The notes: generated by a model not told the origin, from the sequence alone. A stretch of 64,000 nucleotides of DNA from Chara braunii (GCA_003427395.1 BFEA01000024.1:311925-375924); one strand, 5' to 3'. Positions 41,714 to 53,570 are shown, numbered from the stretch's first letter. Numbers and translations: made by a program.

Positions 41714-42766
41714 AAATATATGACAAAAAAACATTGCGACGTATCGTAGCGAGTTGTGATTCACATGCGTGATGCCGACATACCGAAATGGAGAACCAGA
41801 TATCGAGCAACAGGGATTTCGTATTCATGAAAAAAATAATCTAGTGCGCATCGATAAACCCATTAACTCGAATATATTTGGCTTGCGATTTGCTTAACCA
41901 GAAACCTTACTAATTCGAAAGAGGATGAAGCAAAACCGATTGGCATGGGGGTGGCTAAAATAGTAGAATAGGAGTAGGGAAGATTTAGGAAAATTTTTGA
42001 AGCGGAGTAAAGACAAGTCATAGAGAGGAGAGGAAAGAGGGATTTACACGATTTATTTAATAGACGATCATGCACGAAATCCACAGATCATTCAAACCAG
42101 AAGACTACCTTTATTAGTTGCCAACAATATACTCCATTTTTAGAAGAAAAAAAACACATGGGATTGTTTCCTTAAACAACGTCAAAAAGCCAACAGATAA
42201 GCAAAATCACAAGCAACTTCAAGGATTTAATCACTGGAGCGTAAGTTCCCGCAAGAAAATCCCATTTATTCAGAAGTAATTATGCACAAAGTAGTTGCTC
42301 CATACGAACCTCCTCACTTTAGAAAAGGGGAAGGTAACAAAAACATCTACTGAAACTAATCCACATTCCAACAAGTAATCACGAAACAGACTCAATTCAG
42401 ATCTACGCTCCACTAGATACAATTTACATGGATTCAGTTTCCCAAAAACCCCATCATAAGTAGTGTGTAGTTATAACCCTTGCACGAATCAAGATTACAA
42501 CAAACCATGGTTGGAGCGTAGCTTGCAGCTGCCCATTCAACGTGAAAAAAATTCGGATATGTACGAGAGCTCGTTGTTCCGATAGATGGAAAAAAGCTCC
42601 TCTAATTTGCAAAAGCATAGACCATCAGGCGATCATTACGATCCTATTTCCTATCATGGGACCTTGCGCACACATCAATCCCCGACGTGCTCCAAATGAC
42701 CACTGAAATGCCCAGAAGACTCCCCCACAAGCCCTTATTCACCATTGCTATACACAGGAGAACTAG
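41712..42766. other. Unrecognised stretch
   Basis: No coding similarity; composition even, with short direct pieces only. Confidence 0.3.
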
Positions 42767-43024
42767 TCATGGTGATAGACTGTCGAGCAGCAATCCCAAC
42801 GCACATATCATCCCCCTTCCCTCCTCATGCGCAATGCTGAATTGCCCATTCCAAGTATGCGTACGACAACGATTTTTTAGTCCACCCCAAGCATAAAAGG
42901 CGATTCCCACTACGAGCATAGGAGGTGGGATCCATCTAATTGCATCTGAAAGAGTATCGGTCGGGCATTGCCCCTGGCCGCGAGCAAACTCGACCAAGTT
43001 GGACGGTGGAAGAATGGACATTGC
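42767..43024 (-). CDS. Small hydrophobic ORF, unknown (low confidence)
   Basis: Minus-strand frame of 95 codons from a TTG at 43054, or about 85 from the first ATG at 43022-43024. It reads SILPPSNLVEFARGQGQCPT, then a likely membrane segment PPPMLVVGIAFYAWGGL and a C-terminal tail. It is bounded by a stop just upstream of the TTG. Two other short minus-strand frames with one membrane-like segment each lie upstream (about 43110-43271 and 44152-44340). This could be a small gene, an exon or chance; no family recognised. Confidence 0.2.
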   Translation of the reverse strand, partial: AMSILPPSNLVEFARGQGQCPTDTLSDAIRWIPPPMLVVGIAFYAWGGLKNRCRTHTWNGQFSIAHEEGRGMICALGLLLDSLSP

Positions 43025-43109
43025 GCAAATCACTGCTACAAAAAGTGCTCCCAATTATACAGAGGATTAGACGAACGAAAGACATTGTCACAAAAACAAC
43101 CATCCCAAC

Positions 43110-43271
43110 AATTCTACGCGGAACACCTCCGAATCTGCTTAGCGACTATTGTGTAGTTCCAAGAGCAGACTATACAAGCACAACAGGATCGATTATGAAC
43201 TGGATCCAAGAACATGAAGAAGGCCAGAGTGGCGAGAAACATGGCGATGATCGCGACGCAGGCAGTAGTGT
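43110..43271 (-). CDS. Small hydrophobic ORF, unknown (low confidence)
   Basis: A roughly 53-residue frame starting at an ATG (about 43271, minus strand): MDTTACVAIIAMFLATLAFF, then MFLDPVH and a cysteine-rich run SCCACIVCSW. One clear hydrophobic segment, like a signal anchor. Too short to judge; listed because of its neighbours with the same character. Confidence 0.2.
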
Positions 43272-43931
43272 CCATATCCTACTCCTTGTAGACGAAGCAC
43301 GTTCACTTCAGTCCAGAAGATGAGAGCAATTCCTATGCACACTCACAACGAAGACATTCATAAAAGGCAGACAATCAAGGTTAGGTAGTATCAACAAAGA
43401 TCAGGGGAGGGGGGTAATGGGTGGGAGATATTTTTTTGAAGATCCCAATTCGGACAAGCGGCCCCTTCTGTGTCGACGATATATGTAAGGGTATCAGTGG
43501 AAATTCCCTAAGGCTTTTTCGCCAATAGCCACTAGATTGGCTCATCAGGGGGAAGAACTACCCTTCGTTGTCGTTCCGAAAGGGAGAGAGTTATAACATG
43601 GGGGAGGTAGAAAAAGGGATAGTGGAAAGGTCATGAAAGGAGAGGGGGGTGGAAGAAAGGGGGAGGGTTGAAGGGTACAACGATTTCGTTACCGTAGCAG
43701 ATCCTGTAGTGGATGAAGACGATGCACTCATCGTAGATGTCGAGCAGTGGTATTGCTATGGCGAATCCCTTGGTTCAACAAGATATGTTGGCAGAACTGA
43801 AACAGAGAGATGTGGAAACTTTCGACCGACTGAGGTTATCTGCGATGGGGAAACTCGAGACGTTATAGCATTACGTCGAGGTCCAATCAGAGAATGAGGG
43901 CAAGCGAGAGCGAAAGAGAGTGGGAGAGAGT

Positions 43932-43932
<1 letters not shown>

Positions 43933-43998
<66 letters not shown>
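43933..43998. repeat. (GA)n microsatellite
   Basis: About 33 GA units; frames reading RERER or SLSLS across it are artefacts of the repeat. Confidence 0.95.
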
Positions 43999-44000
<2 letters not shown>

Positions 44001-44151
44001 TTACATGCCCAGTTGGGCGATGTACATATAAAACCAATGATCCGCAATGTGATGAAAAGGACTGAATGGACAATGCAGTGCAAGTATAATCTCAACAAGC
44101 AGCGTACACCCTGATACATAAAAAATGGTGTTTTATTGCGCAGTGGAAGAT

Positions 44152-44340
44152 TTAGATACAAGTCGTGATCTGACCGGGACTGGCCTCTTTCACGTAGTAC
44201 AAGATAGCGAAGCAGAATGCTAGAATACTAATGACTAGCCCAATCAACGTTTCAACGCAGACCCCACATACATCATTCTCATCACAAGTGTGAAGGGGCC
44301 TGGCGCTATACACAGGAAGAAGGCGCCAGGTCCAGATCAT
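44152..44340 (-). CDS. Small single-pass membrane-like ORF, unknown (low confidence)
   Basis: 62 residues, ATG at 44340 (minus): N-terminus MIWTWRLLPVYSARPLHTC, a CxxC pair (CGVC), and a hydrophobic segment LIGLVISILAFCFAILYYV near the C-terminus. No family recognised. It is one of three short minus-strand frames with this character within 1.6 kb. Confidence 0.2.
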   Translation of the reverse strand: MIWTWRLLPVYSARPLHTCDENDVCGVCVETLIGLVISILAFCFAILYYVKEASPGQITTCI

Positions 44341-44482
44341 GCACAGACGAAGAGGAGGGGATCAGAAGGAGAAGAGGAGGGCAGAGATGGGAAATTCGTC
44401 AACACCAAGTCCCGTTACAAGTCCCAAATAATCCCTCGTCAAAATGTCTGAAGTACAATGTCGAGTCTGGATCCAAATGTCA

Positions 44483-44582
<100 letters not shown>

Positions 44583-45189
44583 TCTGCTGATGCAGTGAAG
44601 TTAGATAACGAGAGAGTGAGAGGGAGATGATGGACTGAGAAGAGGAAGAAGAAGAATTGTCTCTCTCTCGTATGCCAGGTACTAGCCTGTGAAGGTGGCG
44701 CTGTGCTGCAGGTACCTCGAAGACGAAGCTGGAGCGATGGCGCTGCAGGTAAGTCCCTCTGGCCTCCGCCTAATCTCTCTCTCTATAGTACTACTCTAGC
44801 TGCTATGGCGCCCAGCGCTGAAGACTACAGCTAACGCTAGTAGCGCCCATCGCGGGAGACTACTGCTAACGCTACTACTACTCTTGCAGCGCTCCTCCAG
44901 AGTGCTGCTGCCGAATCCTAAAGACTACCTCCTGCCTCCTGAACTGCACGTGAAGTGTCTGGGAAGTACCTAGGATCTACCTCCAGCCTGCAGGTCAGGC
45001 CAGTTTTATATAGTGCTGGCACGTCTAGGAGGCTTCTCTTGTCAATGCCAAAACGTGCCAGATCCCGGGGTTGAAGCTCAAACAAAGGTTGTCTTGAAAA
45101 TATCCAAAAATGGCCTGAGCTAAAACCGTGGTCTGGTGCTTGAGTGTCAGGGCAGGTCGATCTTATGAGGGCCTGAAAATGGCCCTCCG

Positions 45190-45390
45190 TTTCAGGCTGA
45201 AAAGACTAAGGGCCGGAAAGGCCCTGATTTAGGCTGAAATGACACAGGGCCTGTAGACCCTTGTTTTCAGGCTTTCAGGCTGAAAACGACACAGGGTCTG
45301 TAGGGCCTTGTTTTCAGGCTTTTATGCTGAAAACAACACGGGGCCTGTAGGCCCTTGTTTTTAGGCTTTCAGGCTGAAAACAACACGGGC
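45190..45390. repeat. 47-bp minisatellite, about 3.5 copies
   Basis: Units of GAAAACGACACAGGGTCTGT, AGGGCCTTGTTTTCAGGC, TTTTATGCT type. They start near 45237, 45284 and 45331, with a partial unit before and after. Each unit contains TTTCAGGCTGAAA-like dyads at its junction. Confidence 0.85.
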
Positions 45391-45428
45391 CTGAAAATGG
45401 CCTGTGCAGCCTGTTGCAGGTGCAGCAT

Positions 45429-45430
<2 letters not shown>

Positions 45431-45512
<82 letters not shown>
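45431..45512. repeat. Compound (AC)n(AG)n microsatellite
   Basis: About 17 AC units followed by about 23 AG units. Confidence 0.95.
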
Positions 45513-45518
<6 letters not shown>

Positions 45519-46318
45519 ATGTGTGCACGTTACGTAAAGCCGACTACCGTTGAGAGAGGAGCGTTCAAGATGCCTGAGCGCTATCCCTCCGGTGGCAGCC
45601 GGCCATCTGAGAGGGTTGACGATCTCAATGTAATCGAATAAATAGTTCACTCCGTCGGAAGATGTGTCCAATCGACAAGTGGTGAGACTAACGCGAGACC
45701 AGCATTTGCAAATATTTGGAAGCCGTATCCCCCTATTTTTTGAACCGGCACCCTTGTTGTGAGGGGAGCACTTATTCCTATTGGGGGGTACCCCTGTATC
45801 ATAGAAGCTAGGTACCCGTAGTGCAGTAACTCGTGTTCTGCAGCAGTCTGGGCCTCGAACGGAGCCCATACTACACAGGCCAAACTCGGCCTGTGCCAGG
45901 CAGTGTGACCACGCACTACCCTGGGAAAGTCAACAATCTAAGTCAATAGTCAAACGTACCACGCCCAGGCCCTTGGTTGGATACGCTCACTTGTTGTGCG
46001 CAGGTACCCAGATAGCATCAAGGCCACAGGGAGTTCGGTTTCAGGCCTATCTGGGCCGTCATTTGCCTTGAGATCTCGACGGCCGAGGGAAGCAGCAACT
46101 GGGGCCAAGACCCCGCATCAACGCTACATAAGCCTGGACCTCCTGGCTTGGAGAACATTTTGTCTTGCGTCAATGCTGACTTTACGCGTTGACTATGACG
46201 CTAGCGCGACGCTGCGATGCTAGCTGGATGCTGGCTCTACGCTGGCACTTGAGCGACTACGGCGAAGTGCTGCTGGCTTGGCATGGTGGCTGGCTGGCAA
46301 TTGTCTTCTGGGCAGGCN

Positions 46319-47328
46319 GACGTGGCAGCTGCCACACGCCACCGTTGACGTGGCCGCTGCCACATGTATTGTTGTTGACGTGGCGAGGCTACGTGACTGA
46401 CATTGCTGTTCTGACTCATCATCACTCGGGAAGAGATCGTAACTGTGGGGCGACTGTAGATATGTACCTGATTTTCTTGACGTCGACATTGCTCCAGTTT
46501 GCTGATGAGGACAGATTGACGTGCCACGTGACACATTGTGATAGAACTTCAGATTCACGTTCAAACTATTGATTATTGAGGTGGCGATCAAGGAGGGAGC
46601 CCGAAGCAGCTAAGTCTATTCTCCCTTCTCTCTCCTTCGTCTGTGTATGTTTTCCCATCTCATTCTATCTGGACACGACTATGTTTATTGACAATCATCA
46701 ACAGGTTGATATCTATCTGGGTTTGTATTGTTGACAAGTGTCTTCACGATCTGGGTTCATTGCAATTTGGTATCAGAGCTGTACTTTCGATGATGTGACT
46801 GATGACGATGACATGTACAGAATGATGACGAAGAAATGGTGACGCCTACAGAAGAGTTGACGTGGATAAGTTTGGAAAAGCGCACGTCGGGTGCTGACGT
46901 GGCATTGGTATCCCAACAAGGGAAAGTCCAGCAGGATCGCGCTGCGATCCAGATCCCGATCGATCGCATCTGTGATCGGGATTGTTGAGGAGGCCGGTGA
47001 TTGTTGAGGAGTGTTGACGTGGCATTGCCGATTCACCACTCGTCTACTGTGGTGAGTAGCTTCAGGATGACGTGGCATTGTCTGACGTGGCACTCCATTA
47101 CCTGGCTGACGTGGCAATGTACGACGCGCCGATAATGCTCCTGACGTGTACCCCACTGATGATGCTGACTGGACTATAGTGCTGACGTGGCAGACTCAAA
47201 GCGTTGTTGTGTTGGCACACCAGGGGATACACGTGACAGGCAGGAACGTGACTTACTCGACGACGACATCGACGCACATTGCTGACGTGCACCCCTTTGA
47301 TGACCTTGACTAGACATGTTGACGTGGC
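46319..47328 (+). promoter_or_regulatory. Cluster of ten GACGTGGC motifs in G3 LTR and leader
   Basis: Exact GACGTGGC starts at 46319, 46348, 46378, 46896, 47016, 47069, 47084, 47108, 47184 and 47321, all on the plus strand, and T precedes nine of them (the tenth is preceded by N). The ACGTGGC core is the ABRE/G-box type site of plant bZIP factors. Part of the cluster comes from a two-copy tandem repeat of about 137 bp (about 47143-47280 and 47281-47400), but the others stand in different contexts. Confidence 0.75.
46768..46779 (+). promoter_or_regulatory. G3 primer-binding site (initiator-Met tRNA)
   Basis: TGGTATCAGAGC, a perfect match to the plant-type initiator-methionine tRNA site, three bases after the LTR end (ATTGCA). 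The junction GCAATTTGGTATC is identical to that in G2. Confidence 0.9.
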
Positions 47329-47974
47329 ATACTCTTCGAGTTGCTGTGTTGGCATGCCAGGGGTGACATGTGGCAGGCACGGATGTGCCTAAGTAACAGT
47401 TGCATTCTGATGACTGAAGCGGCACGGCTGAAAGACTGACGAGGTTGTGGTACTAGACGTCAGATTGGGTGTTGATCACAAAGGACCGAAGAAGAAGCAG
47501 CAGCAGGGGAAGAACGCTAACTATTGTTGTGATTTTGTTGGCAGACTCACCTTTTGTCTTGTGCTGTGATGTGTGCCTGTGTACTTACTTGTGTGTGTTG
47601 ATGATCATGCTGGCCTGAGTTGCGGTACCTGGAATAGAATAGAACGTCATCACATTGAAATAGAACAACAATCAGAATTAGTAAAAATTTATGTTCCTTG
47701 TTATTAAATCTTTCTATTGAGACAGTATATTGGTTTGGGTGACCGTTAAGTTATTGTCTCTTTTATTTAGTTTGCGGAAGACCAACTTGGCCGAGGTTTG
47801 TGACCACCTTTTGGAAATGTCTCACTTCTGAAAATGTTTGCAAAAGTCTATTCTGACGAGGTTCATGACCACCTTCTTCTTTCCTATACCGATCACGCTC
47901 TCCGTGGGCGATGGACCGTCTGAGCTTAAGACTAAGACGCACGTTGAGAACAGGAAACAGGAACTGTTGACCTT

Positions 47975-48925
47975 ATGAATCAGTTGTTGACTGAAATACA
48001 TCTATCCGGACCGGATGCTGAACAACACATATGCGATAGATTTGATTTGCAGACGGCTGAGGACCATCTGAAGAAATATATCACAGCTGTGGAGGTTGTG
48101 GCAGCCGGGACCGAAGTCTCCAAAATGGTTGCCCAGTATCGTCAGGCGTTGTACTTGTTTGGCCTGAAATAGTTGGAAGAAGTAATGGAATTGACTCGTA
48201 AAGGCGATACTAAACTAGAAGTAATCGAGGCTACAATTTATGCAAACATCTAGCAATTGAAAAAAACGCTGGCCGCGGAAGAAAGAAAGAAAGAAGAACT
48301 GGCTAGAAGGAGAGAACAGGAACAGAGAAGAGAACGAAAAGTTAAGGAAATCAGACAAGTGATTGGAACAGAAACTGGGGAACAAACAGACATGTCTCAT
48401 ATGTTGTCTCATATTATGACTTACCTTACCTTCTTGGAAGAGAAAATTGACAGATAACAAACTCAATTAGATGTGATTGTTGTAGGATTACGAACCATCG
48501 CAAACATTGTGAAAGGAATGAACCAGATAGAGGGTAAGGAAGAAGATGGACAAGAAGAAAAGAAGATAAGAAAGAAGTGAAGAAGTTGATGGGAGATTCT
48601 ATGAAGTCTGCTGGTGCGCCAATTAAGACGACAACCAATGAGAATGGACCATCGAATTCATCGTCCTCTCCGTCTAACTCCTCTCATTCGTCTCCTCTCT
48701 CGTTCTTCGACAATTCCGGACAAGACAAGTGCAGAACCGGAGAAGTCAAATGAGAAAGGGAAAGTGAAAATGAAGTTGTCTTTCACATTTAGTAATAAGA
48801 AAGATGAGAGTCTGCTTCTATGGATTGCTGAAATCCAAACGTATGTTAGCACTGCTCCGGTCGAACTGGAGTCCCAAGTTGCATTCACCACCTCTTGTAT
48901 GGGAGGTGAGGCCAAACAGTGAGTG
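47975..48925 (+). pseudogene. gag: Gag N-terminal and capsid part (G3)
   Basis: Broken by stops (about 48170, 48252, 48456, 48920) and shifts. Readable: MNQLLTEIHLSGPDAEQHIC, DRFDLQTAEDHLKKYITAVE; a highly charged coiled-coil stretch (AEERKKEELARRREQEQRRE); then the capsid start VKMKLSFTFSNKKDESLLLW, then ELESQVAFTTSCMGGEAK. It follows the same plan as G1 and G2 gag: coiled coil, linker, capsid. Confidence 0.75.
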
Positions 48926-49638
48926 TTGGCTGAGGCCAACGCCGCGGGGTTCGAAGACATCGGCGAGTGGGCAAAGACCTTGACCCTGAAACAGTTTTTG
49001 GTTAAGATCAAGGACCGTTTACTCGACAAGACAACGACCGACAGCAGGTTCCAGGATTGAACCTGCAAGACAGCCAAGTGTTGTACATCTACTCCCGCGC
49101 ATTGCCTGAACCCATCCGGGGACACCTGGTTGCCGAAGCAAAGTCAGGTAAGTATAACTATATGCAATTTCGAGACCGCGCTTTGCAAAAGGAGCAAATG
49201 ACTTCTCAAGTCAAAAACTCCTATGCAGCTGTAGTTAAGACTGGAGGAGGAGGGGAGGGGAAGACGTATGATGGTAAACGAATTCTCTGGCGACAAAAAC
49301 GTCGGGACCACACCCTTGTTGTGTTTGATGATGACACAGTGGAAAAATGGCCGATAAAAGATGGGAATGAGAAGGATAATAACAGTGATTCCGAGAAGGG
49401 GGAAGTCACTGTTGTTGTGGGCACCAGGGGAGGGCCACCCAGAAATTCCATAAGGAAGAAACCACTCGCGTTTCCGTGGCACCCTGACATTGCCGAGGGG
49501 AAGCCGTGGTTGAAGATGTGGATGACTCGTGAGACTTGGCAGGAGCGCATGGACAACGCGCAATGTCTTAAATGCGGCACACCAGGACATGTGATAGCAC
49601 ACTGCGCAATGATTAGAAACCCAAAAGCGAGCAACTAG
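48926..49638 (+). pseudogene. gag: Gag capsid end and CCHC nucleocapsid (G3)
   Basis: Begins in the capsid (FEDIGEWAKTLTLKQFLVKI), then the frame at 49057-49638: VLYIYSRALPEPIRGHL, RDRALQKEQMTSQ, a glycine-rich linker, EGKPWLKMWMTRETWQERMD and the knuckle CLKCGTPGHVIAHC (CX2CX4HX4C). The stop is at 49636-49638. The protease frame is -1 to this one. In that frame a TAG lies just before AAACCCA (about 49618-49626), so a slip must happen in the last 22 bases or so of gag. Confidence 0.8.
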
Positions 49639-50455
49639 TAGGAGTAGCATCTGCACCTACTCAGATAAAGGGTAAGGACGAACAAACAGGTAAGGCGCCT
49701 ATGAACCCTTTCTACCCTTATTCTCATATGGCAAAGGATGATTCTTCCTTAGCCCATCATCCAGACCGCCTTGACGTTGTCTTATGTTCTCTCTCTCTGG
49801 ATGACTCCTTTGATGAGTTAGGTAATGAATTGCTAGCCTTACGTAGCTCATGGGCTCGAAAAGCAAAGTCTAAGGGCGAATTATTGTTTGCAGAGGTAGA
49901 AATCGCACGATCACGAGTGAGTGCGTTGTTGGACCCCGGATCGACGAGGTCCTACAAATCCGAGAAAGCAATCCGCAAGTTGCATCTCGGAATGAAGGTA
50001 AAAGACTTGTCTTGATCAATCACGTCTATGTTAGCAGACAAGAGTACGATCACAGTCTCTAGTATGTTGATTGTATTAAGTGTCAGTTTAGAACAAGAGA
50101 AGGGAAGAAGATTATGAATGAGTTATCCTTCCTAGTTGAAAACAAATTGCCTTTTGATCTCATTCTGTGTATGGACTTGCACGAGGAAGCCAACCTAGAT
50201 ATTGACTTCAAAGACAAGGTTGTGCAACTTAAAGATGCGCAATCTAAAATGAAACTTATCAAATTGTATCATAAGTATGACTCTGATTCCAGTTTGTCTT
50301 TTTGTTGTATGAGTTATCAAACTTTTCGTTTGATGGTTTCTAAGAAGAGGTTGGAACAGAAAGTTATGATGCTGTTGGTAAATAAAGTCGGTAAGTCTTC
50401 TTCTTCTTGCCCTCCAACTATTGAAAGTCTTGTCTCCGAGTTTAAGGATCTGTAA
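49624..50455 (+). pseudogene. pol: Aspartic protease (G3 pol)
   Basis: The frame at 49701-50015 (open from about 49622) has SALLDPGSTRSYKSEKAIRK; the active-site D-S-G of the family reads D-P-G. A frameshift near 50016-50110 follows, then LVENKLPFDLILCMDLHEEA, where the family has FDILLGMDW. The frame ends at 50455. The rest joins [20 protein letters not shown] before the RT. Confidence 0.78.
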
Positions 50456-50993
50456 ACCGAACCTTCAGGAATCACGGAACGTGCTATTAAGCACACCATT
50501 GAAATCCATCCCGGGAGTAAGATTCCCAAGGACCCTATTTACCGAATGTCTCACAGGGAACTTGAGGAATTGAAGAAACAACTTCAGGACCTTACTGACA
50601 AGGGATGGATTCGCCCTAGCTCATCTCCCTACGGTGCACCTGTCTTGTTTGTGCCCAGAAAGGAAGGTGAACTGCGTCTTTGCATTGACTATCGAGGTTT
50701 GAATTTCGTCACTGTCAAGAACGCGAACCGCTTCCTCGCATTGACCACTAACTTGATCAACTGCAGGGTTGTAAGTATTTCTGTAAGATTGATCTAAAGT
50801 CTGGTACCATCAGATCGAGGTGGAACCTGCGGATCAACATAAGGCTGCATTCCGGACAAGGTATGACCATTACGAGTTCGTGGTAATGCCTTTCGGATTG
50901 ACAAATGCCCCTGCGACCTTCCAACGATTAATGAATGAATTGTTTCGTCAATGGCTGGATTAGTTCATTATTGTTTATCTTGATGATATTCTC
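50456..50993 (+). pseudogene. pol: Reverse transcriptase, N-terminal and palm (G3 pol)
   Basis: The frame at 50546-50797 has [41 protein letters not shown] frameshift near 50735 leads to [12 protein letters not shown] (motif A), [36 protein letters not shown] and, after a TAG near 50961, IIVYLDDILVYS (YLDD). All catalytic aspartates are readable, but over three pieces. Confidence 0.82.
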
Positions 50994-52130
50994 GTGTATA
51001 GTAAAATGTTAGAAGATCACGAGAAACATCTTTGTCTAGTGTTAGAGAAGATGCGAGAAAACAACATTAAGATAAACCCAAAGAAGTTTAAGTTTGCTAA
51101 GTCCGAAGTCTTATACTTAGGTCATATAGTGAACGAAGAAGGTCATAGACCAGAAAAAAAAAAGATATCAGCAATTCGAGATTGGCCACGACCTAAGTCT
51201 GTAACTGAACTACGATCTTTTCTTGGTTTGGCAAGTTACTATAGAAAATTCGTCAGAAATTTATCACTAATCGCCGCACCAAGGAGAAGATTGTTAAACA
51301 AAGGAACTATCTGGTTGTGGGATAAAGACTGTGAGTTTTCCTTTAAGAAGATAAAGTATGCTATGACTCACTATCCTATTCTGAAAATTGTTGATCAATC
51401 ACTTTCCTATATTGTCACTACTGATGCCAGTCAGTGTAGAATTGGCGCAGTCCTTCAACAGAACGACGACAATGGTTATAGACCAATTGGGTTTATGTCT
51501 GCACGATTGCCATCGGAAAAAATTGCCCACTCCACTTATGAAAGGGAATTGTATGCCTTAGTCTGTGCACTAGACACATGAAAACACTACTTGTTAGGGG
51601 GACACTTCACTGTGTACTCAGACCACTCGACGCTGAAGTGGATAAAAACACAACCTAAACTTTTTGATAAGTTAGTACGATGGTCTGCATTCATTGATAC
51701 TTTTGATTTTGAGTTGAAAATTATCAAAGATAAGTCTAATATGGTTGCAGATGCGTTGTCCAGACGATGTAATTTATTTGATGTTATTTTTTCTTATTTG
51801 GATATTGGGAATGATTTAAAAGATAAAATTTGTCAAGGATATGCTACCGACCCTATCTGGAAACCTATCAAGGATGTCATTGTGAAAGACCCAACTTTAC
51901 TTCCCAACTATAGAATAACCGATGGTTTGCTTTTCTGGTTAGACCAAACGGAACAGAGATTGTGTATTCCTCACAAGGAAGAACTTAAAAGTTTGTTGAT
52001 TGGGGAATGTCACGACACTGAAGGACATTTTGGTTTCAAGAAAACTTACGCTGAGGTTAGAGAACGTTACGAATGGAAGGGATTGAAGGAAGACGTACTA
52101 ACTTATGTTCGTACATGTCTGGTGTGTTAG
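50994..52130 (+). pseudogene. pol: RT thumb, RNase H and zinc linker (G3 pol)
   Basis: Frames 50994-51581 and 51591-52130, separated by one TGA at 51579-51581 where the family has tryptophan (CALDT-stop-KHYL). Visible: EVLYLGHIVNEEGH; IRDWPRPKSVTELRSFLGLA; YIVTTDASQCRIGAVLQQND (RNase H start with aspartate); STYERELYALVCALD; VYSDHSTLKWIKTQ; SNMVADALSRR; HDTEGHFGFKKTY and CLVC (the H2C2 zinc finger). The best preserved part of G3. Confidence 0.88.
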
Positions 52131-52627
52131 AGAAACAAACCTTCAAATGAGAATCCACTTGGTCTTCTTAAACCATTACCTATTCCTAGCGAACCAGGTG
52201 AGTCTATCTCAATTGATTTTATGAGCCTCACCAAAAGTCGGAACGACAATAGTCAAGTAATGGTTATTGTGGATCGTTTCTTTAAATATGTCATGTTTAT
52301 TTCCTTACTCGTAGAAGCGCGAACATAACTTGTCATACAAAAGTTTCAGATACGATGGGTGACTGAGTATGGTTTTCCTCTCTCTATTGTATCTGATCGT
52401 GATGTCCGGTTCACAAGTATGCCATGGCAAAAACTCCTGGAAGCATACGGTACACGATAGACCATGTCATCAGGGCGACACCCTGAAACGAATGGACAAA
52501 ATAAACAGATGAACCGTTTGTGTCGGCAACTTTTGCGTATGTATGTAAGGCCCGACCAGATTGATTGGGACGAGAATTTACCTAAGATAGTAAGTGCATA
52601 CAACATTAGTGTTCATATCACTACAGG
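52131..52627 (+). pseudogene. pol: Integrase core, truncated (G3 pol)
   Basis: Readable in one phase with four stops: NPLGLLKPLPIPSEPGESIS, DFM with the first catalytic aspartate, VMVIVDRFFKYVMF, SIVSDRDVRFTS (second aspartate), HPETNGQNKQMNRL (glutamate), WDENLPKIVSAYNISVHITT. Immediately after TTGRT the family text ends at about 52627. The C-terminal module, chromodomain and 3' LTR are absent. Confidence 0.85.
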
Positions 52628-53400
52628 GCGCACGCTGTCGGAGGGCGCGGTGTTCCGGCCCTCCGCTGCTTACAGGCATTCGCCCACTCATGGTTGTTTA
52701 CCAGACGTCCGCTCACTTACCGCTGCAGGCCTGATATTAGTCAATAGGGTCACGTGGAATTTACAGGCTAGGCCTTGTTACTAGGCCTTCCGATGGGACC
52801 ACGTGGGCTCGACACCCTACCTTACTGCGAGCCGTCCCGCAGCCGAAAAGACTAATTGGGTCTTGTCTGGATAGAAGAAAGGGTAGCACGGTTTACTCAG
52901 CCGCGCGTCAGGCCCCAATGGTCGTGGTCCGAGCTAGATGCAGGGTGTGATAGTGATAGTCGGCGTTATCTTCTTAACCACAAACCAGGTTCTTGTAGCT
53001 GGGTTATAGGGTAGGTGAGGTGGCAACAATCACTATCAGTAAAAGAAAAAATACAGAGAAAAGTGAAGGAAAAGGGGAAAAGAAAAAAGGGTCAAGCACG
53101 GAGTTTCAAATTTGTGCCTAGATCTAGATAGTTGCTGCCCGATGGCTTTGGTGATGTCTCGATGCAAGAGAGATTCAAAGCGTCATCCCCCTCTCCTTAT
53201 AATTATTATTATTACTATTGTTATCATTATTATTATTATTATTATTATTGACTTCCTTTATCTAATTTTCCCTTCGGTCATTTCGCTGGAGGCTAACGGT
53301 CCAGTTTTGAACTCCGATTGCAGCCTGGCGGTCTAGACTAGCCGTCCCTTCGTGTATTGCCTGTGGCTGAACTGTCCGACTGAGCGCCGTGCAATAGGAC
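52628..53400. other. Unrecognised DNA joined to the G3 break, starting with a hairpin motif
   Basis: Starts CTGTCGGAGGGCGCGGTGTT then CCGGCCCTCC (GGAGGGC/GCCCTCC stem), which resembles 24262-24305. No coding similarity. An ATT microsatellite lies at about 53201-53250. Confidence 0.4.
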
Positions 53401-53401
53401 C

Positions 53402-53570
53402 CCAAAAGAGGGGCAACCCACGGCCGCTTCAGTAGGAGGCTTATCACCCCCAGAGGAAGGTCATAAGCCCCCTCCTTGCCATCGGATACAGGTACCCAAT
53501 AGAAGTAGGCCGACGACACATTTTGAAGAGAGAAGGGCGTCCGTCGGTATCTCGTTATGGGACCACCGTG
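53402..53570. repeat. Dispersed repeat, copy 2
   Basis: Aligns by eye with 35225-35395 in the same direction; about 70 percent alike. Shared blocks: GTAGGAGGCTTATCAC, AGGTCATAAGCCCCCTC, GCCATCGGATACA and GGGACCACCG. Confidence 0.65.

Larger units (their letters stand above)
45650..52627 (+). mobile_element. Ty3/Gypsy chromovirus G3, truncated in integrase
   Basis: Order: 5' LTR ending at 46764 (start not resolved), primer-binding site 46768-46779, leader with repeats, gag (about 47975-49638), protease (from about 49622), RT, RNase H, H2C2 linker and integrase up to the catalytic glutamate region. At about 52627 the coding text stops in mid-domain and unknown DNA starting with a hairpin motif follows. 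No 3' LTR is in the window. Sequence is closer to G1 than to G2. Confidence 0.85.
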
